NCBI GenBank assembly: GCA_013695395.1
Contig: JACDAP010000236.1
Coordinates: forward strand, 1 to 7,791
Source: Solirubrobacterales bacterium
GTDB taxonomy: Bacteria > Actinomycetota > Thermoleophilia > Solirubrobacterales > Solirubrobacteraceae
Direction: 5' to 3'
DNA length: 7,791 nt
The translations under genes were made by a program, and so were the position numbers. Shown piece by piece: positions 1 to 5,811 of the stretch. The notes beneath the pieces were generated by a model. That model ran no database searches and was not told the origin of the DNA. It worked only from the letters and a program-made list of their open reading frames with translations. Within the stretch, counting starts at the first letter, position 1. Each line of letters begins with the position of its first letter.

Positions 1-1
1 C

Positions 2-118
2 TCGGGCTTCGGGCTGATCCGCGTGCTCGACGACGGCGGTCCCGCGGCAGGCGGCCCGCAGGTGGTCACCGCCACCCCGGTGCGGCCCCTCCCGCCGGAC
101 GTCAACACCCCGCCGTAG
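2..118 (+). CDS. C-terminal end of an unrecognised protein (partial)
   Basis: An open frame enters from the left edge and ends at the TAG at 116-118, giving 38 residues. It begins SGFGLIRVLDDGG and ends in a proline-rich tail (VRPLPPDVNTPP). There is no catalytic motif or membrane segment in this piece, and I do not recognise the family. The tail could be the end of a secreted or surface protein, but that is a guess. The frame is supported by high-GC codon use and by the 107-bp gap before the next gene. The next gene has its own ribosome binding site, so it need not be co-transcribed. Confidence 0.55.
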   Translation, partial: SGFGLIRVLDDGGPAAGGPQVVTATPVRPLPPDVNTPP

Positions 119-171
119 CCCGTCGCCGGGCCGGAGGCCTGCGCGGAGCGGGGCCCCCAGCGCACGACACC

Positions 172-193
172 GCGTCAGCTAGGATCCTGACGC
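172..193. promoter_or_regulatory. Perfect 7-bp inverted repeat over a putative -10 box, upstream of the SDR gene
   Basis: GCGTCAG (172-178) and CTGACGC (187-193) are perfect reverse complements separated by 8 nt. The spacer contains TAGGAT (180-185), which fits a TANNNT -10 box, but no good -35 is visible. The symmetry centre lies about 43 bp upstream of the SDR start. A palindrome overlapping a -10 box suits a repressor operator (TetR-like sites often look like this), but no regulator gene is in view. The alternative is a stem-loop terminator for the upstream gene, though no T-run follows it. Confidence 0.4.
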
Positions 194-212
194 CCCCGTC
201 ATCTTCACCGTC

Positions 213-217
213 AGGAG
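213..217 (+). promoter_or_regulatory. Ribosome binding site of the SDR gene
   Basis: AGGAG lies 8 nt before the ATG at 226. It is the clearest Shine-Dalgarno in the window and fixes the start of the SDR gene. Confidence 0.75.
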
Positions 218-225
218 CCGTTCCC

Positions 226-1110
226 ATGGCCAAGCAGCCCCCCCGTATCCTCGCCGGCCAGGTCGCCGCGATCACCGGCGGCGCGCGCGGCATCGGCAAG
301 GAGACCGCCCGCCACCTTCTCCGCCAGGGGATGAAGGTCGCGATCGGCGACCTCGATCTCACGGCCACGCAGGCCGCGGCGGCGGAGCTCGGCCCGAACG
401 CGAAGGGCTACGCGCTCGACGTCACCGACCGGGCCTCCTTCGAGGCGTTCATCGACGGCGTCGAGGCGGATCTCGGCCCGCTCGACGTGCTCGTCAACAA
501 CGCGGGGATCATGCAGCTCGGCCCGTTCCTCGAGGAGTCCGACCTCGTCGCCCACCGCCAGGTCGACATCAACGTGCACGGCGTCCTCTACGGCATGAAG
601 ATCGCGGTCCCGCGCTTCGTGGCCCGCGGCCGCGGCCACCTCGTCAACATCGCGAGCTCGGCCGGCAAGGGCGGCTTCCCGGGCGGCGCGACCTACTGCG
701 GGACCAAGCACTTCGTCGTCGGCGTCTCCGAGGCGCTGCGGGGCGAGCTGCGGGAGACGCCGGTCGAGGTCTCCTGCGTGATGCCCGGCGTGGTCAACAC
801 GGAGCTCGCCTCGGGCCTCACGGAGGCGCGCGGCGTCAAGAACGTGAATCCGGAGGACGTCGCCGCGGCGATCGTCGAGTGCCTCCAGGTGCCGCGCTTC
901 GACGTCTTCGTGCCCAAGTCGATCGGGCCGATCACCCAGGTCATGGGGGTGCTGCCGCGCGCCGGCCGGGAACGCATCACCCGGCTGTTGAAGGCCGATC
1001 AGGTGCTTTCCACCGTCGATGCGGGCGCGCGCGCGGCCTACGAGCTGCGGGCGTCCGAGTCCGAGCCCGGCCTGAAGGCGGGCGACGACCCCAAGCAGCT
1101 CAGCAAGTAG
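226..1110 (+). CDS. SDR-family NAD(P)-dependent oxidoreductase
   Basis: This 294-residue protein is a classical short-chain dehydrogenase/reductase, a cytosolic Rossmann-fold enzyme that oxidises alcohols or reduces carbonyls. Visible motifs are the dinucleotide loop TGGARGIG (17-24), NNAG (91-94), the catalytic tetrad N116, S144, Y157 and K161 (YCGTK), and PGVVNT (187-192). An acidic residue at the end of the second strand (D42, in GDLD) favours NAD(H) over NADP(H). The protein is about 40 residues longer than a 250-residue classical SDR. The extra C-terminal part (from about 245) has a basic helix and a charged, probably disordered tail. The start is the ATG 8 nt after AGGAG. The next gene begins 42 nt downstream on the same strand but has a different role and possibly its own promoter. 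The substrate cannot be told from sequence; sterol, fatty or ring alcohols are all possible. Confidence 0.92.
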   Translation: MAKQPPRILAGQVAAITGGARGIGKETARHLLRQGMKVAIGDLDLTATQAAAAELGPNAKGYALDVTDRASFEAFIDGVEADLGPLDVLVNNAGIMQLGPFLEESDLVAHRQVDINVHGVLYGMKIAVPRFVARGRGHLVNIASSAGKGGFPGGATYCGTKHFVVGVSEALRGELRETPVEVSCVMPGVVNTELASGLTEARGVKNVNPEDVAAAIVECLQVPRFDVFVPKSIGPITQVMGVLPRAGRERITRLLKADQVLSTVDAGARAAYELRASESEPGLKAGDDPKQLSK

Positions 1111-1139
1111 TCGCTAACGCAATATTCACCCGGTCGGCG

Positions 1140-1145
1140 TACCGT
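1140..1145 (+). promoter_or_regulatory. Putative -10 box for a leaderless foldase transcript
   Basis: TACCGT fits TANNNT and ends 7 nt before the ATG at 1153, so transcription would begin at or next to the start codon. No Shine-Dalgarno precedes this ATG, which fits a leaderless mRNA. No convincing -35 is visible. The 42-bp gap also holds an AT-rich patch (AATATT, 1121-1126) that stands out against the surrounding GC and supports a promoter here. Confidence 0.4.
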
Positions 1146-1152
1146 CCGCGAC

Positions 1153-2178
1153 ATGTCGAACGTCCTGGATGTCGCTGACCGAATCGCCTGGTGGCTGCGC
1201 GAGCACCTCGCCGTGCTCGCCCTTCTGGTCGTCGCGATCCTCGCTCTGGCGGTCTTCGCCGTGACCTCGGGGGGCGGGGAGGACGGTGTCCCGGAGGGGG
1301 CGGTCGCACGCGTCGGCTCCGCTCAGATCACCGAGGAGGAGCTCGCGCACTGGCAGGAGGTCTACACCGCCTCGGCCACCGCCTCGGGGGGAGCGGCACC
1401 GAGCGCCGAGGAGGCCCGCCGCGCCGCGTTCGGTGTGTTGGTGGGAGCCGTCTGGGTGCTGCAGGAGGCGAAGGACCAGGACGTCACCGTCAGCGACAAG
1501 GACATCGCGGGCTCGATCGACAACTACTTCCAACAGACCGGCGCCACGGGTCCGCAGGATCGCGCCGCGATCCAGAAGCAGCTCGGTACCACCGAGGACG
1601 ACATGCGCTTCCAGCAGAAGGTGGCGCTGCTGGCCTCCCAGCTCCAGGAGCGCGCGGCCGAGAAGGTCGCCGCGCCGAGCGACGCAGAGATCAAGAAGGT
1701 CTACGAGGAGGAGCCCGGGCGCTGGGCCACGCCCTCCGAGCGGGACGTCGAGGTGATCGTCACCACCGAGAAGGCGAAGGCCGAGGAGGCGAAGGCGGCG
1801 CTCGAGAAGGGGGAGGACTACGACGCGGTCGACGAGAAGTTCTCGGCGACGCCCGGGCAGGGCAAGCTCGAGAAGCTGAAGAACGGCCAGAGCGGCGACG
1901 TGATCGACCGCGCGGTGTTCTCCGCTCCCGTCGATGAGGTATCCGGGCCGGTCGACACCGGCGGGGGCTTCCTCGTCTTCCGTGTCACGAAGAGCACGCC
2001 ACTGCCCGAGCAGTCGCTCGAGCAGGCCGAGAAGGCGATCGTCGCGAGCCTCACGGCGACCGCGAAGGCCAAGGCCGCCGCCGACTACGTGAGCGGGCTG
2101 CGGGACCGTTGGAAGGTCCGCACGAGCTGCGTCGCCGAGGTGCAGATCGAGGAGTTCTGCGGCACGAAGGCCAGCTGA
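1153..2178 (+). CDS. Membrane-anchored SurA/PrsA-like peptidyl-prolyl isomerase (foldase)
   Basis: This 341-residue protein has a short cytoplasmic N-terminus, one hydrophobic membrane segment (about 19-38) and a large outside portion. Residues about 48-175 have the helical SurA-N/trigger-like character (VGSAQITEEELAHW, then charged helices). Residues about 194-282 match a parvulin-type (PpiC/rotamase) domain: the DVEVIVTT strand, a helix of alternating K/E, a KFSATP segment, and the closing strand GGGFLVFRVTK. It probably helps exported proteins fold and isomerises X-Pro bonds on the outer face of the membrane. A final helix is followed by two cysteines (C326 and C336), the only ones in the protein, which could form a disulphide outside the cell. 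The ATG lacks a Shine-Dalgarno and may be read from a leaderless mRNA. The domain assignment is confident; actual isomerase activity is inferred, because SurA-type parvulin domains can be chaperone-only. Confidence 0.85.
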   Translation: MSNVLDVADRIAWWLREHLAVLALLVVAILALAVFAVTSGGGEDGVPEGAVARVGSAQITEEELAHWQEVYTASATASGGAAPSAEEARRAAFGVLVGAVWVLQEAKDQDVTVSDKDIAGSIDNYFQQTGATGPQDRAAIQKQLGTTEDDMRFQQKVALLASQLQERAAEKVAAPSDAEIKKVYEEEPGRWATPSERDVEVIVTTEKAKAEEAKAALEKGEDYDAVDEKFSATPGQGKLEKLKNGQSGDVIDRAVFSAPVDEVSGPVDTGGGFLVFRVTKSTPLPEQSLEQAEKAIVASLTATAKAKAAADYVSGLRDRWKVRTSCVAEVQIEEFCGTKAS

Positions 2179-2216
2179 GCCAAGCGCCGCCGGGCGCGCC
2201 CCGCCCTCAGCTCAGC
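2174..2216. terminator. Hairpin between convergent genes, likely bidirectional terminator
   Basis: GCTGAGC (2174-2180) and GCTCAGC (2210-2216) are 7-bp complementary arms that straddle both stop codons in the 28-bp gap between the foldase and dehalogenase genes. Inside them GCGCC (2184-2188) pairs with GGCGC (2193-2197) around a 4-nt loop. There is no T-run, as is common in high-GC actinobacteria, so termination is inferred from position and symmetry. Confidence 0.45.
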
Positions 2217-3079
2217 CAGCTGACCAGCCGCGCCCCGATCGCGGCGCCGGCGTCCTCCTGCAGGAAGTGGGAGGCGTCGGCCACCGGCTCGATCGGCGCA
2301 CCGAGCAGCTCGGCGATCTTCTCGCCGGCGGCCATCGGGATGATCGGGTCGCCGTCGGCCCACAGCTGGAGCTTCGCGCGGTCGTCCGCGATCATCGCGT
2401 CGCGCAGCGCCCGGCCGGCGTCGGCGCCCACGGCGTCGGGGCTCGTCGGAATCATCAGCGGGAAGGCGCGGGCGCCCGCCTTGGCTGCGGGCTCCGGGAA
2501 CGGCGCGTCGTAGGCGGCGATCACCTCGGGCGGGAGTTCGCTCTTGGCCCCGCCGTTGACCAGGAAGCCGATCGGGAGGTCCTCGGTGCGCTCGGTGAAG
2601 TCGCGGAACGCCTTCCACGCATCGCTCATCCGCTGCTCGCCGGTGAAGAAGCCGGTGTCCATGATCGCGATGCGGCTGAAGGCGTCCGGGTGCTCGACGA
2701 AGAGCCGCATGCCGATCGGCCCGCCCCAGTCGTGGACGACCATCGTGCAGTCGGTCGGAGCGAGGTGGTCGACCACCGCGCTCATCCAGCCGACGTGCTT
2801 CTCGTAGGTGTAGTCCTCGATCGCCTCCGGCTTGTCGGAGCGGCCAAAGCCGACGAGGTCCGGGACCAGGCAGCGGAAGCCCGCCTCCAGCAGCGGCCCC
2901 ATGACCTTCCGGTAGAGGAAGCTCCAGGTCGGCTCGCCGTGCATCAGCCAGACGGCGGGACCGTCCTTCGGCCCCTCGTCGAGGTAGGCGATCCGGAGGC
3001 CGTCGTGCTCGAGGTAGTGCGGCTCGTACGGGAAGTCGGGGAGGTCGGTGAAGCGGTCGTCGGGCGTGCGGTAGGCCAT
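2207..3079 (-). CDS. Haloalkane dehalogenase (alpha/beta hydrolase, HLD-I type)
   Basis: This 290-residue cytosolic alpha/beta hydrolase matches haloalkane dehalogenases (EC 3.8.1.5), which cleave carbon-halogen bonds with water to give an alcohol and halide. The signature HGEPTWSFLYRKV (from residue 47) is very close to that of DhlA-like HLD-I enzymes; HLD-II enzymes usually have HGNP. The nucleophile is D117 in VVHDWGG, and the adjacent W118 is the first halide-stabilising residue. A cap-domain tryptophan (W155, in DAWKAF) could be the second. D244 (in ADGDPIIP) is the likely catalytic acid and H271 (in ADASHFLQE) the base. The length is normal for the family. The gene ends 28 bp from the convergent foldase gene and lies 68 bp downstream of pyrophosphatase on the same strand. 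No Shine-Dalgarno precedes the ATG. Natural substrates of such solo dehalogenases are usually unknown, and an epoxide hydrolase-like role is a less likely alternative. Confidence 0.88.
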   Translation of the reverse strand: MAYRTPDDRFTDLPDFPYEPHYLEHDGLRIAYLDEGPKDGPAVWLMHGEPTWSFLYRKVMGPLLEAGFRCLVPDLVGFGRSDKPEAIEDYTYEKHVGWMSAVVDHLAPTDCTMVVHDWGGPIGMRLFVEHPDAFSRIAIMDTGFFTGEQRMSDAWKAFRDFTERTEDLPIGFLVNGGAKSELPPEVIAAYDAPFPEPAAKAGARAFPLMIPTSPDAVGADAGRALRDAMIADDRAKLQLWADGDPIIPMAAGEKIAELLGAPIEPVADASHFLQEDAGAAIGARLVSWLS

Positions 3080-3085
3080 GCGCCG

Positions 3086-3091
3086 ACCCTA
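3086..3091 (-). promoter_or_regulatory. Putative -10 box of the dehalogenase gene
   Basis: On the minus strand TAGGGT ends 6 nt before the ATG at 3079. With no Shine-Dalgarno, this suggests a leaderless transcript starting at the ATG. No clear -35 is visible; its expected place falls inside the neighbouring inverted repeat at 3107-3135. Confidence 0.4.
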
Positions 3092-3106
3092 CGTGACCAG
3101 GCGCAA

Positions 3107-3135
3107 CGGTCGTCGGCTCTCGGCGGCGACGACCG
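3107..3135. terminator. 9-bp perfect inverted repeat between pyrophosphatase and dehalogenase: terminator or operator
   Basis: CGGTCGTCG (3107-3115) and CGACGACCG (3127-3135) pair perfectly around an 11-nt loop. The element begins 12 nt after the pyrophosphatase stop, so it could end that transcript. It also lies just upstream of the dehalogenase -10 box, about 28-56 nt before that start codon, so it could equally be an operator. Only TT follows the stem on the minus strand, so it is not a classic intrinsic terminator. Confidence 0.45.
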
Positions 3136-3147
3136 CTCCGGCGCGGC

Positions 3148-3663
3148 CTACGCGTCGGCGCCGACCGCGCTCCCGCCGACGCGCTCGCGGTAGCGCTCCC
3201 GGGCGGCGGCGATGGTCTCGAGGGCATCCTCACGGGAGTACCAGCCGTCGACCTCGACGTGCTTGCCCTCGGGCATCTTGTAGATCGCGAAGAAGTGCGA
3301 GATCTCGTTCTTCAGCGACTCGGAGACATCCTCGAGCGTCTCGACCGAGTTCCAGTTCGGGTCCTTCAGCGGCACGCAGAGGATCTTGTCGTCGACCTCG
3401 CCGTCGTCGTTCATCTTGAACAGGCCGATCACCTGGACCGGGATCACGCAGCCGGGGAAGGTCGGCTCGGAGACGATGCACATCGCGTCGAGGGGGTCTC
3501 CATCCTCGCCGTCGGTCTCCGGGATGAACCCGTAGTCGGTCGGGTAGACGACGGAGGAGAACAGGAAGCGATCCAGCTTGATCGCCTGCAGCTCCTCGTC
3601 CCACTCGTACTTGTTCCTGGATCCCTTCGGGATCTCGACGAGCAGGTTCACCGGGTCGGACAT
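3148..3663 (-). CDS. ppa: Inorganic pyrophosphatase (family I)
   Basis: This 171-residue soluble enzyme hydrolyses pyrophosphate to two phosphates, pulling nucleic acid, amino-acyl-tRNA and other biosynthetic reactions forward. The family I signature DGDPLDA is at 54-60 and supplies the metal ligands D54, D56 and D59. Other active-site residues, matched to the E. coli enzyme from memory, are E10, K18, E20, R32, Y40, Y44 (YPTDYGFIP), D86, D91, K93, and Y128-K129. The length is typical for the family. I chose the ATG at 3663 because MSDPVNLLVEIPKGS is the normal N-terminus; the frame stays open 29 codons further upstream, but that extension runs back into the transketolase start and has no family resemblance. 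The gene is divergent from transketolase with 49 bp between starts. It has no Shine-Dalgarno, and a -10-like TAGCCT sits 8 nt upstream. Confidence 0.96.
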   Translation of the reverse strand: MSDPVNLLVEIPKGSRNKYEWDEELQAIKLDRFLFSSVVYPTDYGFIPETDGEDGDPLDAMCIVSEPTFPGCVIPVQVIGLFKMNDDGEVDDKILCVPLKDPNWNSVETLEDVSESLKNEISHFFAIYKMPEGKHVEVDGWYSREDALETIAAARERYRERVGGSAVGADA

Positions 3664-3677
3664 TGGGCCGTAGGCTA
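3647..3677. promoter_or_regulatory. Shared divergent promoter for ppa and tkt with a near-symmetrical -10 box
   Basis: TAGGCTA (3671-3677) reads as TAGGCT on the plus strand and TAGCCT on the minus strand. Both fit TANNNT. For tkt, TTCACC (3647-3652) is a passable -35 with an 18-nt spacer, giving a leader of about 30 nt. For ppa the box ends 8 nt before the ATG, implying a leaderless or nearly leaderless mRNA, and no clear -35 is seen on that strand. The tkt -35 candidate lies inside the first codons of ppa. Confidence 0.45.
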
Positions 3678-3701
3678 ACCGCACATCCATCCCCGCGCTC
3701 T

Positions 3702-3710
3702 GAGAAGAGG
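3702..3710 (+). promoter_or_regulatory. Weak ribosome binding site of tkt
   Basis: The purine run GAGAAGAGG ends 2 nt before the ATG at 3713. Pairing through its GAGAAG part would give about 5 nt spacing. It is weak, but supports the chosen start. Confidence 0.4.
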
Positions 3711-3712
3711 CC

Positions 3713-5677
3713 ATGACCGACCACAGCGAGCAGCTCTGCATCGACACCATCCGTACGCTTTCGATGGACGCGATCGAGGAGGCGGGCTCCGGGCACCCCG
3801 GCCTGCCCCTCGGTATGGCGCCCGCGGCGTACCTGCTGTACGCGAAGGTGATGAAGCACGACCCGAAGGCGCCGCTCTGGCCGGACCGCGACCGCTTCGT
3901 GCTCTCCGCCGGGCACGGCTCGATGCTGCTCTACACCGCGCTCCACCTGAGCGGCTACGACCTGCCACTCGAGGAGCTGAAGAAGTTCCGCCTGTGGGGC
4001 TCGCTGACCCCGGGCCACCCGGAGCGGGACAAGGTCCATGTGACCCCCGGCGTCGAGGTCACGACCGGTCCGCTCGGCCAGGGCTTCGCCAACGGCGTCG
4101 GCATGGCCATGGCGGAGAAGTTCCTGCGCGAGAAGTTCGGCCCCGAGCGCCAGGACCACTTCACCTACGCGATCGTCTCCGACGGCGACCTGATGGAGGG
4201 CATCGCCTCCGAGGCCGCCTCGATCGCCGGGCAGCTCGGCCTGGGCAAGCTGATCTACCTCTACGACGACAACGACATCTCGCTAGACGGTCCGACCTCG
4301 TTGAGCTTCGACCGTGAGGACGTCTCCAAGCGCTTCGAGGCCTACGGCTGGCAGGTGCTCGAGCAGCGTGACGCCAACGACCTCGACGGGCTCGAGGCGC
4401 AGATCAAGCTCGCCCAGGCGGAGACGGCCAAGCCGACGCTCATCCACGTCCACTCGGTGATCGGCTACCCGTCGCCGAACAAGCAGGGCACGAGCGGCGC
4501 GCACGGTGCGGCGCTCGGCACCGACGAGGTGCGGGCGACCAAGGAGGTCATGGGAGCGGACCCCGACAAGACGTTCTTCGTGCCCGACGGGGTCTACGAG
4601 ACCTTCGGCGCCGCGGGCGTCGAAGGGGCGAAAACGCGCGAGGCCTGGGAGGCCGGCATCGAGGACTGGAAGGGCTCCGACGCGGAGGCCGCCATCGCTT
4701 GGGAGGCGGGCTGGGCCGCAAAGCCGCTCGACGGCGTCGGTGACGCGCTGCGTTCGATGGAGTTCAAGAAGGACGAGCAGGCGACCCGCAAGGCGGGCAA
4801 GGAAGTCATGGCCGCCTTCTCCGACTTCGTCCCGACGATGGTCGGCGGCGCGGCGGACCTCTCAGGCTCGACCAACACGGAGTTCCCGGGCGGGGCGGAC
4901 GCCCGCTACACGGCGGAGAAGGCGGACCGAAACGTCTACTGGGGCGTCCGCGAGCACGGTATGGGCGGCGCGGTCAACGGCCTGGCCGCGCACGGCGGGA
5001 TCGTCCGGCCCTACGGCTCGACCTTCCTGCAGTTCTCCGATTACATGCGCGGCGCGATCCGGCTGAGCGCGCTCACCGGCCTGCCGTCGACCTGGGTCTT
5101 CTCGCACGACTCGGTCGCGCTCGGCTCGGACGGGCCGACCCATCAGCCGGTCGAGCACGTCGCCTCGCTGCGCGCGATTCCCGAGCTGGTGGTGCTCCGG
5201 CCCGCCGACAACCGGGAGGTCGCCGAGTCATGGCGGGTCATCCTCGAGGAGATCGAGGGGCCCGCGGTGCTCGTGCTCTCCCGCCAGGACCTCCCCTCGC
5301 TCGAGGGCTCGGGTGAGGGCGTCGGCCGCGGCGCCTACGTGCTGCGCAAGGGCTCCGGCCCGGTGATCGTCGGCACGGGCGCCGAGGTGCAGCTCGCCCT
5401 GGAGGCGGCCGACCTGCTCGACGCGGACTGTCAGGTCGTCTCGTTCCCGTCGTGGGAGCTCTTCCGCGAGCAGGACGACGCCTACCGGGAGTCGGTCCTG
5501 CCCGCGGGCCGCAAGAAGGTCTCCGTCGAAGCCCTGGCCACCCAGGGCTGGCACGAGTGGGTCGACGTCCCGGTCGGCATCGACCGCTTCGGCGCCTCCG
5601 CCGACGGCGCCGAGGTGCTCGAGCGCTTCGGCATCACCGCCGAGAAGGTCGCCGAGGCGGTGCGGGGGCTGCTGTAG
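3713..5677 (+). CDS. tkt: Transketolase
   Basis: This 654-residue cytosolic thiamine-diphosphate enzyme moves two-carbon ketol units between sugar phosphates in the non-oxidative pentose phosphate pathway. It is full length with all three domains. In the N-terminal domain are SGHPG (H28), AGHGS (H68), [14 protein letters not shown] (119-132) and the cofactor motif SDGDLMEG to YDDNDIS (156-190), where D157 and N187 bind the metal. SDG replaces the usual GDG, which I believe is a normal actinobacterial variant. SGAHG places H264 in the active site. The middle domain has [13 protein letters not shown] (379-391) and [11 protein letters not shown] with the catalytic glutamate E414, then [19 protein letters not shown] (464-482), which contributes substrate-binding histidines. 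The C-terminal domain runs from about residue 535. The gene is divergent from ppa, and no other pentose phosphate gene follows it in this window. Confidence 0.97.
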   Translation: MTDHSEQLCIDTIRTLSMDAIEEAGSGHPGLPLGMAPAAYLLYAKVMKHDPKAPLWPDRDRFVLSAGHGSMLLYTALHLSGYDLPLEELKKFRLWGSLTPGHPERDKVHVTPGVEVTTGPLGQGFANGVGMAMAEKFLREKFGPERQDHFTYAIVSDGDLMEGIASEAASIAGQLGLGKLIYLYDDNDISLDGPTSLSFDREDVSKRFEAYGWQVLEQRDANDLDGLEAQIKLAQAETAKPTLIHVHSVIGYPSPNKQGTSGAHGAALGTDEVRATKEVMGADPDKTFFVPDGVYETFGAAGVEGAKTREAWEAGIEDWKGSDAEAAIAWEAGWAAKPLDGVGDALRSMEFKKDEQATRKAGKEVMAAFSDFVPTMVGGAADLSGSTNTEFPGGADARYTAEKADRNVYWGVREHGMGGAVNGLAAHGGIVRPYGSTFLQFSDYMRGAIRLSALTGLPSTWVFSHDSVALGSDGPTHQPVEHVASLRAIPELVVLRPADNREVAESWRVILEEIEGPAVLVLSRQDLPSLEGSGEGVGRGAYVLRKGSGPVIVGTGAEVQLALEAADLLDADCQVVSFPSWELFREQDDAYRESVLPAGRKKVSVEALATQGWHEWVDVPVGIDRFGASADGAEVLERFGITAEKVAEAVRGLL

Positions 5678-5683
5678 CCCGGT

Positions 5684-5697
5684 CGGCGGGCTCGCCG
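5684..5697 (+). terminator. Small GC-rich hairpin just after tkt
   Basis: CGGCG (5684-5688) pairs with CGCCG (5693-5697) around a 4-nt loop, starting 7 nt after the tkt stop. The stem is short and has no T-run. It could help end tkt transcription together with the stronger hairpin at 5705-5745. Confidence 0.25.
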
Positions 5698-5704
5698 CGA
5701 ACTC

Positions 5705-5745
5705 CGGGCGTGGAAACGTGTCGCCAGCCCCCGTTTCCACGCCCG
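5705..5745. repeat. Twin palindrome, unit 1: 14-bp perfect inverted repeat
   Basis: CGGGCGTGGAAACG (5705-5718) and CGTTTCCACGCCCG (5732-5745) are perfect 14-bp complements around a 13-nt loop. This is the longest perfect inverted repeat I found in the window. It is followed by CTGTTG. It begins 27 nt after the tkt stop, so it may act as a terminator, but the paired unit 60 nt downstream suggests a repeated extragenic palindrome. Confidence 0.75.
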
Positions 5746-5766
5746 CTGTTGCGACCTGCATCTCCC

Positions 5767-5803
5767 GGCGTGGAACGACGTGCCCACGGCACGGTTCCAC
5801 TCC
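5767..5803. repeat. Twin palindrome, unit 2: diverged copy with nested stem
   Basis: GTGGAAC (5770-5776) pairs with GTTCCAC (5794-5800), and GG (5767-5768) pairs with CC (5802-5803) across one C/T mismatch. Inside, CGTGCC (5779-5784) pairs with GGCACG (5788-5793) around a CAC loop, separated from the outer stem by a two-base GA bulge. The shared CGTGGAA, TTCCAC and CCCGCTGTTG blocks are each exactly 60 nt from their counterparts in unit 1. By hand count about 36 of the first 50 positions of the two units agree, while the inner part and loop differ. Confidence 0.7.
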
Positions 5804-5811
5804 CGCTGTTG

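Noticed and set aside
1191..1937. Plus-strand 248-codon frame inside the foldase gene
   Set aside because: Arg/Gly-rich out-of-frame shadow; the foldase frame has a membrane segment and a parvulin domain.
2267..3193. Plus-strand open frame of 308 codons opposite the dehalogenase
   Set aside because: Shadow frame. The minus strand encodes a full haloalkane dehalogenase with every catalytic residue, and the shadow shows no domain.
3664..3750. N-terminal extension of pyrophosphatase by 29 codons
   Set aside because: The family N-terminus begins at MSDPVNLLVEIPKGS. The extension overlaps the tkt start region and resembles nothing.
3230..4159. Minus-strand open frame of 309 codons across ppa and the start of tkt
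   Set aside because: It overlaps two highly conserved genes in other frames and has no recognisable motif.
5703..5811. CRISPR-like array
   Set aside because: There are only two units, their similarity lies in the palindromic arms with no repeat-spacer pattern, and no cas genes are present.
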